A stretch of DNA of 37,227 nucleotides from Rhizobium sp. ASV8 (GTDB lineage Bacteria; Pseudomonadota; Alphaproteobacteria; Rhizobiales; Rhizobiaceae). The stretch lies in assembly GCF_016429255.1 (NCBI RefSeq), contig NZ_JAELUG010000067.1:1-37227 (forward strand), written 5' to 3'. Below the pieces are notes generated by a model. It worked only from the letters and a program-made list of their open reading frames with translations. It had not been told where the DNA came from and ran no database searches. Within the stretch, counting starts at the first letter, position 1. Each line of letters starts with the position of its first letter. A program made the position numbers and the translations under genes. Below, piece by piece: positions 7,281 through 15,084 of the stretch.

Positions 7281-7553
7281 TCATTGAAGCTTGAACTCGC
7301 CATCGACCCGTCGCCATTCGTTAGGCCCGATCAGGCGCTGGTGTGTATAGCGGACGGAGTGCAGCGGTCCGTCGAGGCTGTCGCGCCAGAAGTCCAGGAA
7401 CCTGTGCATTTCGGGGAAATCAGGTGCGAGATCGTAGTCCTGCCAAACGTAGGTTTGCAGGACGGATTCGTAATCGGGAATGCGATATAGGATATGCGCG
7501 GTGGTCAATCCATAGCCATTGAGCTGACGCTCCAGGTCCGACGAGAATTGCAT
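7281..7553 (-). CDS. usg: Usg family protein
   Basis: A 90-residue protein matching the Usg family throughout: YGLTTAHILYRIPDYESVLQTYVWQDYDLAP, FPEMHRFLDFW, then LDGPLHSVRYTHQRLI. Usg proteins are short alphaproteobacterial proteins; the name derives from a gene upstream of trp genes and its old link to aspartate-semialdehyde dehydrogenase is not supported. Function is unknown. The ATG has CGGAGATGAAGC upstream. It diverges from groESL, with about 280 bp of shared upstream DNA that includes the CIRCE element. Confidence 0.88.
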   Translation of the reverse strand: MQFSSDLERQLNGYGLTTAHILYRIPDYESVLQTYVWQDYDLAPDFPEMHRFLDFWRDSLDGPLHSVRYTHQRLIGPNEWRRVDGEFKLQ

Positions 7554-7657
7554 GCTTCATCTCCGTTTCATGACACTGCCAAAGGTGGCGTAAAATCATG
7601 CATCCATCAACGGTTTTCTTAAACCCTCAAAGGCGTTTATTGTTCCTTTCCAGCATG

Positions 7658-7684
7658 TTAGCAGCCAGCGACATCGAGTGCTAA
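7658..7684 (+). promoter_or_regulatory. CIRCE operator (imperfect left arm)
   Basis: TTAGCAGCC, 9 bases, GAGTGCTAA. The right arm is the exact CIRCE consensus and the left arm differs from TTAGCACTC at two positions; the 9-bp spacing is exact. CIRCE is the binding site of the HrcA repressor upstream of groESL. It lies 147 bp before groES. Confidence 0.85.
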
Positions 7685-7701
7685 TTTTTTCTCTCGCCCC
7701 T

Positions 7702-7708
7702 CTTGAAA
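7702..7708 (+). promoter_or_regulatory. Candidate RpoH-type -35 box of groESL
   Basis: CTTGAAA matches the heat-shock sigma factor -35 consensus and sits 17 bp downstream of the CIRCE element. No clean -10 box was identified in the AT-rich DNA that follows, so this is tentative. Confidence 0.35.
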
Positions 7709-7830
7709 TCAAAAAATCTCGAAAATAAATTTTGCCCGCGAACGCTCAGAGGAGGTTCGCACCCGTCCGGATTGGTCACCCGGTCCGGTAGGGGATTTTG
7801 CGTCATCTTTTTTGTCCAATGGAGGAAAAC

Positions 7831-8145
7831 ATGTCGTTCCGACCGCTTCACGACCGCATTCTTGTCCGCCGGGTGGAATCCCAGGAAAAGACCAAGGGCG
7901 GCATCATCATCCCTGATACTGCCAAGGAAAAGCCGCAGGAAGGCGAAGTCGTCGCCGTCGGTCTTGGTGCACGCAACGACGCCGGCCAGATCCAGGCGCT
8001 CGACGTCAAGGCCGGCGACCGCATTCTGTTCGGCAAATGGTCAGGCACCGAAATCAAGATCAACGGCGAAGACCTGCTGATCATGAAGGAAAGCGACGTC
8101 CTGGGCATCATCGAGGCCCAGGACGAGCAGAAGATCGCCGCTTGA
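7831..8145 (+). CDS. groES: Co-chaperonin GroES
   Basis: A 104-residue GroES, the lid of the GroEL folding chamber. The opening MSFRPLHDRILVRRVESQEKT and the mobile loop KGGIIIPDTAKEKPQ (which grips GroEL) are intact, as is GDRILFGKWSGTEIKI. The ATG follows GGAGGAAAAC. It is followed after 60 bp by groEL, the classic operon. Rhizobia usually carry several groESL copies, so this may be an accessory one; the presence of CIRCE suggests HrcA control. Confidence 0.97.
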   Translation: MSFRPLHDRILVRRVESQEKTKGGIIIPDTAKEKPQEGEVVAVGLGARNDAGQIQALDVKAGDRILFGKWSGTEIKINGEDLLIMKESDVLGIIEAQDEQKIAA

Positions 8146-8205
8146 GGCGCTCTCCTTACAGATCAACCCCTCAGTCAAATAGCTGCCTATTGAAGGAGTG
8201 AACAA

Positions 8206-9831
8206 ATGGCTGCGAAAGAAGTCAAATTCAATACCGATGCCCGGGAACGCATGCTGCGTGGGGTCGATGTTCTCGCCAATGCGGTAAAGGTAACGCTCGG
8301 CCCCAAGGGCCGCAACGTCGTCATCGACAAGTCCTACGGCGCGCCGCGCATCACCAAGGACGGTGTTTCGGTCGCCAAGGAAATCGAACTCGAAGACAAG
8401 TTCGAAAACATGGGCGCCCAGATGCTGCGCGAAGTGGCGTCGAAAACCAACGACCTTGCAGGCGACGGCACCACGACTGCCACCGTTCTTGCCCAGGCGA
8501 TCGTCAAGGAAGGCGCCAAGGCTGTCGCTTCCGGCATGAACCCGATGGACCTGAAGCGCGGTATCGATATTGCCGTCGACGCCGTCGTCAAGGAATTGAA
8601 GACCAACGCCCGCAAAATCACCAGCAATTCCGAAATCGCCCAGGTCGGTACGATCTCGGCCAATGGCGATGAAGAGATCGGCAAGTATCTGGCCGAAGCG
8701 ATGGAAAAGGTCGGCAACGAAGGCGTCATCACTGTCGAAGAAGCCAAGACCGCCGAAACCGAGCTCGAAGTCGTCGAAGGCATGCAGTTCGACCGCGGCT
8801 ACCTCAGCCCCTACTTCGTCACCAATCAGGACAAGATGCGGGTGGAATTCGAAGATCCCTTCATTCTCATCCACGAGAAGAAACTCTCCAACCTGCAGTC
8901 GATGCTGCCTGTCCTCGAAGCCGTGGTGCAGTCCGGCAAGCCGCTGGTCATCATTGCCGAGGATGTGGAAGGCGAAGCGCTCGCCACGCTCGTGGTCAAC
9001 AAGCTGCGCGGTGGCCTGAAGATCGCTGCCGTGAAGGCGCCGGGCTTCGGCGATCGCCGCAAGGCGATGCTGGAAGACATCGCCATCCTGACCGGTGGCA
9101 CCGTCATCTCCGAAGACCTCGGCATCAAACTTGAGAATGTCACGCTCAACATGCTTGGCCGCGCCAAGAAGGTGGCGATCGAGAAGGAGAATACCACCAT
9201 CATCGACGGCGTCGGCTCCAAGGCAGAGATCGACGGCCGCGTTGCTCAGATCAGGGCGCAAATTGCCGAGACCACGTCGGACTACGACCGGGAAAAGCTG
9301 CAGGAACGTCTTGCCAAGCTCGCCGGCGGCGTTGCCGTAATTCGCGTCGGCGGCTCGACCGAAGTTGAAGTCAAGGAGAAGAAGGACCGTGTCGACGATG
9401 CGTTGCATGCGACGCGCGCAGCCGTCGAGGAAGGCATCCTGCCGGGCGGTGGTGTCGCGCTGCTGCGCGCCGTCAAGGCACTCGACAGTCTTGCGACCGC
9501 CAACCAGGATCAGAAGGTCGGCATCGAGATTGTCCGCCGCGCCATTGAAGCGCCTGTTCGCCAGATCGCCGAGAACGCCGGCGCCGAAGGCTCAGTCATC
9601 GTCGGCAAGCTGCGTGAGAAGAGTGAGTTCTCCTACGGCTGGAACGCTCAAACCGGCGAATATGGTGATCTCTACGCCCAGGGCGTCATCGATCCTGCCA
9701 AAGTCGTACGCACCGCGCTCCAGGATGCCGCATCCGTGGCCGGTCTTCTGGTGACGACCGAGGCCATGATCGCCGAGAAGCCCAAGAAGGATGCCGCACC
9801 CGCCCTCCCCGCCGCCGGCATGGACTTTTAA
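8206..9831 (+). CDS. groEL: Chaperonin GroEL
   Basis: A 541-residue 60-kDa chaperonin that folds proteins in an ATP-driven double ring with GroES. It starts MAAKEVKFNTDARERMLRG; the ATP-site motifs VTLGPKGRNVVIDKS and GDGTTTATVLAQAI are intact, as are the apical-domain stretch RGYLSPYFVTN and the equatorial PGGGVALLRA. The C terminus is PAAGMDF rather than the GGM-rich tail of housekeeping E. coli-type GroEL, as in some rhizobial paralogues. GAAGGAGTGAACAA precedes the ATG. A 12-bp perfect hairpin at 9837-9873 follows the stop. Confidence 0.98.
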   Translation: MAAKEVKFNTDARERMLRGVDVLANAVKVTLGPKGRNVVIDKSYGAPRITKDGVSVAKEIELEDKFENMGAQMLREVASKTNDLAGDGTTTATVLAQAIVKEGAKAVASGMNPMDLKRGIDIAVDAVVKELKTNARKITSNSEIAQVGTISANGDEEIGKYLAEAMEKVGNEGVITVEEAKTAETELEVVEGMQFDRGYLSPYFVTNQDKMRVEFEDPFILIHEKKLSNLQSMLPVLEAVVQSGKPLVIIAEDVEGEALATLVVNKLRGGLKIAAVKAPGFGDRRKAMLEDIAILTGGTVISEDLGIKLENVTLNMLGRAKKVAIEKENTTIIDGVGSKAEIDGRVAQIRAQIAETTSDYDREKLQERLAKLAGGVAVIRVGGSTEVEVKEKKDRVDDALHATRAAVEEGILPGGGVALLRAVKALDSLATANQDQKVGIEIVRRAIEAPVRQIAENAGAEGSVIVGKLREKSEFSYGWNAQTGEYGDLYAQGVIDPAKVVRTALQDAASVAGLLVTTEAMIAEKPKKDAAPALPAAGMDF

Positions 9832-9836
9832 AGTAA

Positions 9837-9873
9837 GATATGGCCCGCGCGTTCCCTCGTGGCGGGCCATATC
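9837..9873 (+). terminator. Long perfect hairpin after groEL
   Basis: GATATGGCCCGC (9837-9848) and GCGGGCCATATC (9862-9873) pair perfectly over 12 bp with a 13-base loop, beginning 6 bp after the groEL stop. No U-run follows, so it may act as a partial terminator or a 3' stabiliser rather than a full stop, especially as another gene starts 11 bp later. Confidence 0.7.
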
Positions 9874-9884
9874 GGAGCGGTAAA

Positions 9885-10082
9885 ATGGTCGTATCGATTT
9901 CGAAGGAAGATGCACGCTTGTGTGCGAGTGTCGTCAAGGAGGTCGCGAGTTCAAAGGGCATGGTCAACGACCCGACCGCTATTGGGCGTTTAACGGCAGC
10001 GGTCGCTAGGCTTTTCAATAAAGGCCTGCGTGACCGCGACGAGTTGCTGAAGGCGGCTCTGAACTTGGACGCAATCAAATAA
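9885..10082 (+). CDS. Small conserved-looking protein downstream of groEL
   Basis: A 65-residue soluble, helical protein (MVVSISKEDARLCASVVKEV, then IGRLTAAVARLFNKGLRDRDELLKAAL) that I do not recognise. The start is ATG 9885 after GGAGCGGTAAA. The longer frame from 9840 would begin inside the groEL hairpin and is unlikely. It is followed by an intrinsic terminator at 10129-10155. Its place directly behind groEL suggests heat-inducible read-through expression. Confidence 0.65.
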   Translation: MVVSISKEDARLCASVVKEVASSKGMVNDPTAIGRLTAAVARLFNKGLRDRDELLKAALNLDAIK

Positions 10083-10128
10083 GGTACCGGCAGGCTGATC
10101 CGGTCTTTGCCTGTCCGCGCCGAACAGG

Positions 10129-10155
10129 AAGCTCCGCTCAAATGCGGGGCTTTTT
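10129..10155 (+). terminator. Intrinsic terminator
   Basis: AAGCTCCGC and GCGGGGCTT pair (one G-U) around TCAAAT, followed by TTTTTC. It lies 47 bp after the stop of the 65-residue gene and closes the groESL transcript. Confidence 0.85.
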
Positions 10156-10328
10156 CTGTGTGCACTGCCGGCGGCGTCTAGGCTAAGCCAGCGTCGAACA
10201 CGTCTTAGCGACGCGCTTTTAGTCCAACAGATACGCGCGTGAGGAGACGCTTTCATTCAAACTGAGCTCTGGCTTGGAACCAATATTTGCGCCGCGCATT
10301 ATTGTATGCCGCAAAATTAGGACTCCTC

Positions 10329-11438
10329 ATGACAGATGACGCTCAGACCCGGCAAGACGCAAGAGACGCAGGGAACCGTCTTGTTGCTAGTCACGCTTCT
10401 GAAGACCCGTTCGCGGCGGCATTTAAAGCTACGCGTATGCCCATGCTTATCACCGATCCGCGTCAACCTGACAATCCGATCATCTTCTGTAATACGGCAT
10501 TCTCTAGGCTGACTGGCTATTCCAACGAGGAGCTAATCGGAAAGAATTGCCGTCTCCTTCAAGGACCGAATACCGATCCGGAGGCTGTGCAGAAGCTTCG
10601 CCAAGCCATTGCGGCAGAGCAGGATCTGTCAATTGACATCCTCAATTACCGGAAAGATGGATCGGAATTCTGGAATGCCCTGTTCGTCAGTCCGGTTCGC
10701 GATGCCTCAGGAACGGTCATCTATTTCTTTGCCTCGCAACTGGACTTCACAAATATCAAAAGCAAGGAAGCGGAACTCGCCCAGGCACGTCATATCGCCG
10801 AAGAGGTCGTGGCGATGCGCACGGCGGATCTGACAGATGCGCTGCGTGCCAAGACAACCTTGGTGCACGAGGTCGACCATAGGGTAAAAAACAACCTTTT
10901 GACGATTGCATCGATCGTGAAGCTTCAGGCGCGTATGACTGAGAATGATGTCGTCAAGCGAACACTGATGTCGGTGCTCAATCGGGTCGAAGCACTCAGT
11001 ACAGTCCAGCGTAAGCTTTTGAACGACGAAGAGGTCGGCCATTTCGACGTCGCCGATTTCGCAAACACCCTGATGCTTGACAAGATAAGTGCGCTCAAGC
11101 GCTCCGACATCCGGCTCACGACGGATCTTCACGAAGTTGTCGTCCCAGCGACCAAGGCATCTCCCTTGGCCCTGATCATCAACGAGCTCGTCGGCGACGC
11201 CATCCGCAGGGGTCTGAGCGACGGGGGTGGCGAGATCCATCTCGAGATAAGGCGGCTTAACGGCCACTTCCTGATCCGGGTCGTCGATACCGTTTTGCCA
11301 GTGGAGGTCGACAAAGAGGAGGCTGCGTTCAGCCAAAAAATGCTGGAGGCGTGTCTACTCCAACTTCGCGCCAAGATCGAGCGCAAGAGTACCGGTCACA
11401 AAACAGACGTCAGTGTCACCTTATCCGTGAAGGACTGA
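10329..11438 (+). CDS. LOV-domain sensor kinase-like protein (HisKA_2), ATPase domain degenerate
   Basis: 369 residues. A PAS domain of the blue-light LOV type covers about 30-140: GKNCRLLQGP at 71-80 carries the flavin-binding Cys74, followed by LNYRKDGSEFWN. A helix leads to a HisKA_2 dimerisation domain with EVDHRVKNNLLTIASI, phospho-acceptor His184. The C-terminal ATPase domain is poor: the N-box reads NELVGDAIRRG where NELVTNA is usual, and no D-x-G-x-G or GLGL motif is visible. It may therefore be an adaptor or pseudokinase that passes a light signal by binding. ATG 10329 is preceded by a weak site; the frame from 10287 is less likely. A receiver gene follows after 11 bp, resembling the LovK/LovR pairs. 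Confidence 0.85.
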   Translation: MTDDAQTRQDARDAGNRLVASHASEDPFAAAFKATRMPMLITDPRQPDNPIIFCNTAFSRLTGYSNEELIGKNCRLLQGPNTDPEAVQKLRQAIAAEQDLSIDILNYRKDGSEFWNALFVSPVRDASGTVIYFFASQLDFTNIKSKEAELAQARHIAEEVVAMRTADLTDALRAKTTLVHEVDHRVKNNLLTIASIVKLQARMTENDVVKRTLMSVLNRVEALSTVQRKLLNDEEVGHFDVADFANTLMLDKISALKRSDIRLTTDLHEVVVPATKASPLALIINELVGDAIRRGLSDGGGEIHLEIRRLNGHFLIRVVDTVLPVEVDKEEAAFSQKMLEACLLQLRAKIERKSTGHKTDVSVTLSVKD

Positions 11439-11449
11439 AAGGATTTGCC

Positions 11450-11899
11450 TTGAATATTTTGATTGTCGAGGACGAAGTCCTGCTGGCGATGGAACTCGAA
11501 AGCGAAGTGGAGGATGCCGGTCATCATGTCGTCGGGACGGCCGCAGATAGCCGCGAAGCCATCGAACTCGCCGATGCGACCTCGCCGCAATTTGCTTTTG
11601 TCGATATTCAGTTGCTCGATGGCCCGACAGGTATCGATGTCGGCCGCTACCTATCGGAGAAAACAATACCTTTCGTTTTCGTGTCTGGTAATCTCAAGCG
11701 CATCCCAGACGATTTCGCCGGAGCACTCGGAGCGATCGAGAAGCCGTACACAATGAACGGGTTGCAGAATGCCATGCAGTTTCTTCAAAGCATTGTCGAT
11801 GGAAGCCCTCCGTCCGCAGTTCCCCCGCCGAGCCTTGTCCTTTCACCCGCCGTCCTTGCGGCTCTTGCTGCTTGGTCAACTCCGCGTTCGCCCGGTTAA
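11450..11899 (+). CDS. Single-domain response regulator
   Basis: 149 residues: a CheY-like receiver (about 1-115) with acidic pocket VEDE, phosphoryl-acceptor Asp52 in FVDIQLLDGPTG, the switch region FVFVSGN and the conserved Lys in EKPY. A Pro/Ser/Ala-rich tail of about 35 residues follows and has no recognisable domain. The start is TTG 11450 (LNILIVEDE) behind AAGGATTTGCC; the longer frame overlaps the kinase gene. It sits 11 bp after the LOV protein and 9 bp before the next kinase, so the three are surely one operon. It is probably the phosphate sink or partner of the two HWE/HisKA_2 kinases. Confidence 0.88.
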   Translation: MNILIVEDEVLLAMELESEVEDAGHHVVGTAADSREAIELADATSPQFAFVDIQLLDGPTGIDVGRYLSEKTIPFVFVSGNLKRIPDDFAGALGAIEKPYTMNGLQNAMQFLQSIVDGSPPSAVPPPSLVLSPAVLAALAAWSTPRSPG

Positions 11900-11908
11900 G
11901 GAAACACA

Positions 11909-14221
11909 GTGAGTTCACCGTCAGAGCGCGTCGGCGCCGTTCGAAATTCAGGCCTGCTTGAAGCTCCGGTCCAGTCGGAATTCCAAGATATTATCGAGGT
12001 CGTCAAAGCCGGACTGAACTGTCCGGTGGCGCTTGTGTCGATCCTCGACGAAGACCGCCAGGTCTTCATAGCTCACCTCGGTTTGCCGGAGAGGTGGGCC
12101 GAAGCGGCTGAGACACCCCTGACACACTCATTCTGTCAACATGTCGTCCGCGACAAACAGCCTCTGATCATTGGTGACGCGACGATCCACGATCTCGTCA
12201 GGGGCAATCTCGCTATTACGGATCTGGGCGTGATCTCCTACATGGGGGTGCCAGTCACGATGCCGGACGGTATGGTGATTGGGGCGGTGGCTGCGATCGA
12301 TGGCGAGCCGCGTGACTGGACGGAGAGCGAGCTCGAGCTGCTCAGCAGGATTGGCAAGGTGGTGTCGAACCAGATTGCAACCTTCCTGTCAGAGCGCAGA
12401 TGGAGTTCGCTTTTCCAGCAGCTCGAGGAAGGAATCATCGTCGGCTCGGTCGTTCGGGATGTGGATGGCAAGATTGTCGACTGGCGATATGAAACGGTCA
12501 ACCCGGCTTGGAGTAAATTGGTAGGCTATCCCGACCAAAGCGTGTCAGGCCGGACGACGCGTGAGATTTTCCCGAGTTTTGAAAACGAGTGGATATCCGA
12601 CGTCGCGGAGGTGGTCGAAACCGGCCAGAACAAGCGGTTTACCCGAAAAGTAGGTTCGCTTGGTCGTTGGTTCGATGGCTACGTGCAAGCGACCGGCCAC
12701 GACAAGTTTGTCATCACCTTTGTCGAGGTTACGGACCGAATGCAGGCGGTCGAGGCATTGCAGGAAGGCGAGACAAAGCTGCGGCTCATCGTCGAAGGCG
12801 CGAAAGATTATATAATCCTGACATTGGACGACGAACAACGTATCACCAGCTGGTTCGGCGGGGCCCAGGAAACGTTTGGATGGTCGGAAGCGGAGATGCT
12901 CGGCCGGGCGTTCGCGGAGATCTTTACGGATGAAGATCGCGCGGCAGACGTTCCGGCTGCGGAAGTGCGTAAAGCCGCATTGGAAGGCGTCGCAATCGAT
13001 CGGCGATGGCACCAAACCGCTGATGGATCGAAGGTTTTTCTCGATGGAACAGTCCGGCCGTTTCCAAGTCGCGGTGCTTCATCGATGTCGGGGTTCATCA
13101 AGGTGGCGCGAAACGCGACTTCGCAAAAACTTTCCGAGGACCGGCAGCTGGAATTCCTGGAGCTCGGTGACAAAATTCGCGAACTCGACGACGTCGCTGA
13201 TGTGGCTTTCGCTGCAGCCGAGATCATGGCGCGCAACCTAGTGGGCGCTACGAGGGCAGGCTACGGCGTCGTGGATCCAATTGCCGAGACTGTTCAGATG
13301 CTACCAGATTGGTGCGGAGAAGATGTCCCGACCGTTACAGGACTGCACCAGTTCCGGGATTATGGCTCGTACATCGAGGATCTCAAACGCGGCGAGATGG
13401 TGATCATTCCGGATGTAGCAAAAGATCCCCGGACGTCGGACTCGGCCGAGCTGTTTTATTCGATCGGAATCTCAGTGCTCGTCAATGTCCCGATCATTGA
13501 GCACGGTGCCTTCGTAGGCGTAATGTTCGTTCACTATGACAAGACCCACGACTTTACGATCGAAGAGCGCGATTTTGTGCGCACGGTTGCCGATCGCACG
13601 CGCGAAGCTATCTCCAGGATTCGCGCGGAACAGGAACAGCAGGTTCTCAACCACGAAATCAGCCATCGCCTAAAGAACACGATGGCGATGGTTCAGGCGA
13701 TTGCGACGCAGACCTTGCGACCGATTACAGACCGCGGTCCCGTCGAGGCCTTTACCAACCGCCTCCATGCGCTCTCCAAAGCGCATGAAGTTCTCCTCGG
13801 GCAGGACTGGTCGTCGGCGCGTATGGTAGCAGTCATCGATTCCGTTCTGCGTCAGCTCTCCCTCTCCGAGCGATATTCCATATCAGGTCCAGACTTGGAG
13901 CTTGGGCCGCGCTCCGCACTTTCTTTGGCCCTACTCATGCACGAACTTGGTACCAACGCCCTTAAATATGGAGCATGGTCGAACGACTGCGGCACCGTCA
14001 CTGTTAGCTGGAAAACGCTGGAGTGTAACGGAGAAACTGTGCTTGCCCTTGACTGGAACGAGCATGATGGCCCCTTAGTGGTTGCCCCGTCGGGAAGAGG
14101 GTTTGGATCAAAACTCATACGACTCGGTTTGATGGGAACAGGTGGTGCCGAAGTCAATTATGATCCGGACGGGTTGCGAGTGAAGATGCAGGCAATGGTT
14201 TTGCAGTTGAGGAATTCATGA
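11909..14221 (+). CDS. GAF-PAS-PAS-GAF HWE-family sensor histidine kinase
   Basis: A 770-residue soluble kinase without membrane segments. Order: GAF (about 20-165; LDEDRQVFIAHLGLPE), PAS (about 165-285), PAS (about 290-410; ITSWFGGAQETFGWSEAEMLGR), GAF (about 425-570), then the HWE kinase core. His586 in NHEISHRLKNTMAMVQAIA is the phospho-acceptor; HELGTNALKYGAWS is the N-box, and WNE in LALDWNEHDGP is the W-x-E feature that gives the family its name. The start is GTG 11909 behind AAGGAAACACA. The stop overlaps the following receiver gene as ATGA. It presumably senses cytosolic redox, light or metabolites through unknown ligands and phosphorylates one of the flanking receivers. Confidence 0.92.
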   Translation: MSSPSERVGAVRNSGLLEAPVQSEFQDIIEVVKAGLNCPVALVSILDEDRQVFIAHLGLPERWAEAAETPLTHSFCQHVVRDKQPLIIGDATIHDLVRGNLAITDLGVISYMGVPVTMPDGMVIGAVAAIDGEPRDWTESELELLSRIGKVVSNQIATFLSERRWSSLFQQLEEGIIVGSVVRDVDGKIVDWRYETVNPAWSKLVGYPDQSVSGRTTREIFPSFENEWISDVAEVVETGQNKRFTRKVGSLGRWFDGYVQATGHDKFVITFVEVTDRMQAVEALQEGETKLRLIVEGAKDYIILTLDDEQRITSWFGGAQETFGWSEAEMLGRAFAEIFTDEDRAADVPAAEVRKAALEGVAIDRRWHQTADGSKVFLDGTVRPFPSRGASSMSGFIKVARNATSQKLSEDRQLEFLELGDKIRELDDVADVAFAAAEIMARNLVGATRAGYGVVDPIAETVQMLPDWCGEDVPTVTGLHQFRDYGSYIEDLKRGEMVIIPDVAKDPRTSDSAELFYSIGISVLVNVPIIEHGAFVGVMFVHYDKTHDFTIEERDFVRTVADRTREAISRIRAEQEQQVLNHEISHRLKNTMAMVQAIATQTLRPITDRGPVEAFTNRLHALSKAHEVLLGQDWSSARMVAVIDSVLRQLSLSERYSISGPDLELGPRSALSLALLMHELGTNALKYGAWSNDCGTVTVSWKTLECNGETVLALDWNEHDGPLVVAPSGRGFGSKLIRLGLMGTGGAEVNYDPDGLRVKMQAMVLQLRNS

Positions 14222-14598
14222 CGATGGCTGACATTGTAAAAAACGCTGCGATCATCCTGGTGGTGGAAGACGAGCCGCTGTTGCGTCTGGCTGCCGTCGA
14301 TCTCGTCGAAGCAGCAGGATATGAAGCGGTTGCAGCGGCAGATGCCACAGAGGCCGTGGCCATTCTAGAGTCGCGCAATGACATTCGTGTCGTGTTCACG
14401 GATGTCGATATGCCGCGCGGCGTGGATGGCATGCGCCTTGCGGCCATTATCCGTGACAGGTGGCCGCCGATCAAAGTGATCGTGGTTTCCGGACATATCC
14501 AGGACCCTGGCAACCGGATCCCTGCCGAAACGGTCTTTTTCGCCAAGCCTTACCGGGAAGAGCAGATTGTCGAGACTATCAGGCAGATGCTTCAATAA
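14218..14598 (+). CDS. Single-domain response regulator
   Basis: 126 residues, a bare CheY-like receiver: VVEDEP acidic pocket, Asp62 in VFTDVDMPRGVDGM, VVSGH switch region, Lys110 in FFAKPY. No output domain. The DVDMPRGVDGMRLA motif is typical of the receivers that accompany HWE kinases in rhizobia. Its ATG overlaps the kinase stop by 4 bp, which couples translation and marks it as the kinase's likely partner. The second Met (residue 3) is an alternative start. Confidence 0.92.
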   Translation: MTMADIVKNAAIILVVEDEPLLRLAAVDLVEAAGYEAVAAADATEAVAILESRNDIRVVFTDVDMPRGVDGMRLAAIIRDRWPPIKVIVVSGHIQDPGNRIPAETVFFAKPYREEQIVETIRQMLQ

Positions 14599-15084
14599 AA
14601 GGCGCAATTCGATAAGAGCCAAGATTGCCATGCAGGCAGGAGGCCAAAGCATGGCCGCCGATGTTCGTTAGCCACCTTGTAACGGTGGTGCTGAGTGATG
14701 CAGCGACACCCTGAACCGTCATCTTCGGCAACTACGACTTTGAAGCGGCCAGCCCCAGATAAGAAACGTTAGGCCGCGACCGGCGTGGCAAGGCCGATCG
14801 GCCCTTCTAACGCCGTCCAGGATCTGAACGGGATAGAGGGATCCGAAGGCGGTGAACAAACCAGCGATCAAATTACGCACCGGCCAAGCCTTGAGAACGA
14901 TCAGGAAGCTGGTCGCAAACTCGAAGTGCCGGATCAGAAATGACGGCTCCGGCGCCGTAAGGCGAAAGATCTTGAGCTGCTGAAGGCACGCAAACCTCCT
15001 GCCATGGAGATCTAGGAAATACGATCTTTCCCACGAAGGCGATACAAATTTCTCTTCCACATCGACTGCAAGGATGCGACGTAT
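14599..15084. other. Non-coding stretch between sensory operons
   Basis: Nearly 490 bp without a credible gene. Minus-strand ORFs at 14719-15060 and 14873-15136 lack ribosome sites and family likeness, and the second overlaps the start of the next gene. It presumably holds the end of the kinase operon and the promoter of the PAS-LuxR gene. No strong terminator was seen. Confidence 0.5.

Noticed and set aside
8041..9408. 455-codon open frame antisense to groEL
   Set aside because: It lies opposite an unmistakable groEL; codon bias of a G+C-rich gene keeps the mirror frame open. It has no family likeness or ribosome site.
9840..9884. Upstream start for the 65-residue gene after groEL
   Set aside because: The ATG at 9840 is inside the left arm of the 12-bp hairpin; ATG 9885 has a ribosome site and lies outside it.
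14719..15060. 113-codon minus-strand frame between the sensory operons
   Set aside because: No ribosome site, no recognisable domain, and partial hydrophobic stretches that do not form a sensible membrane protein.
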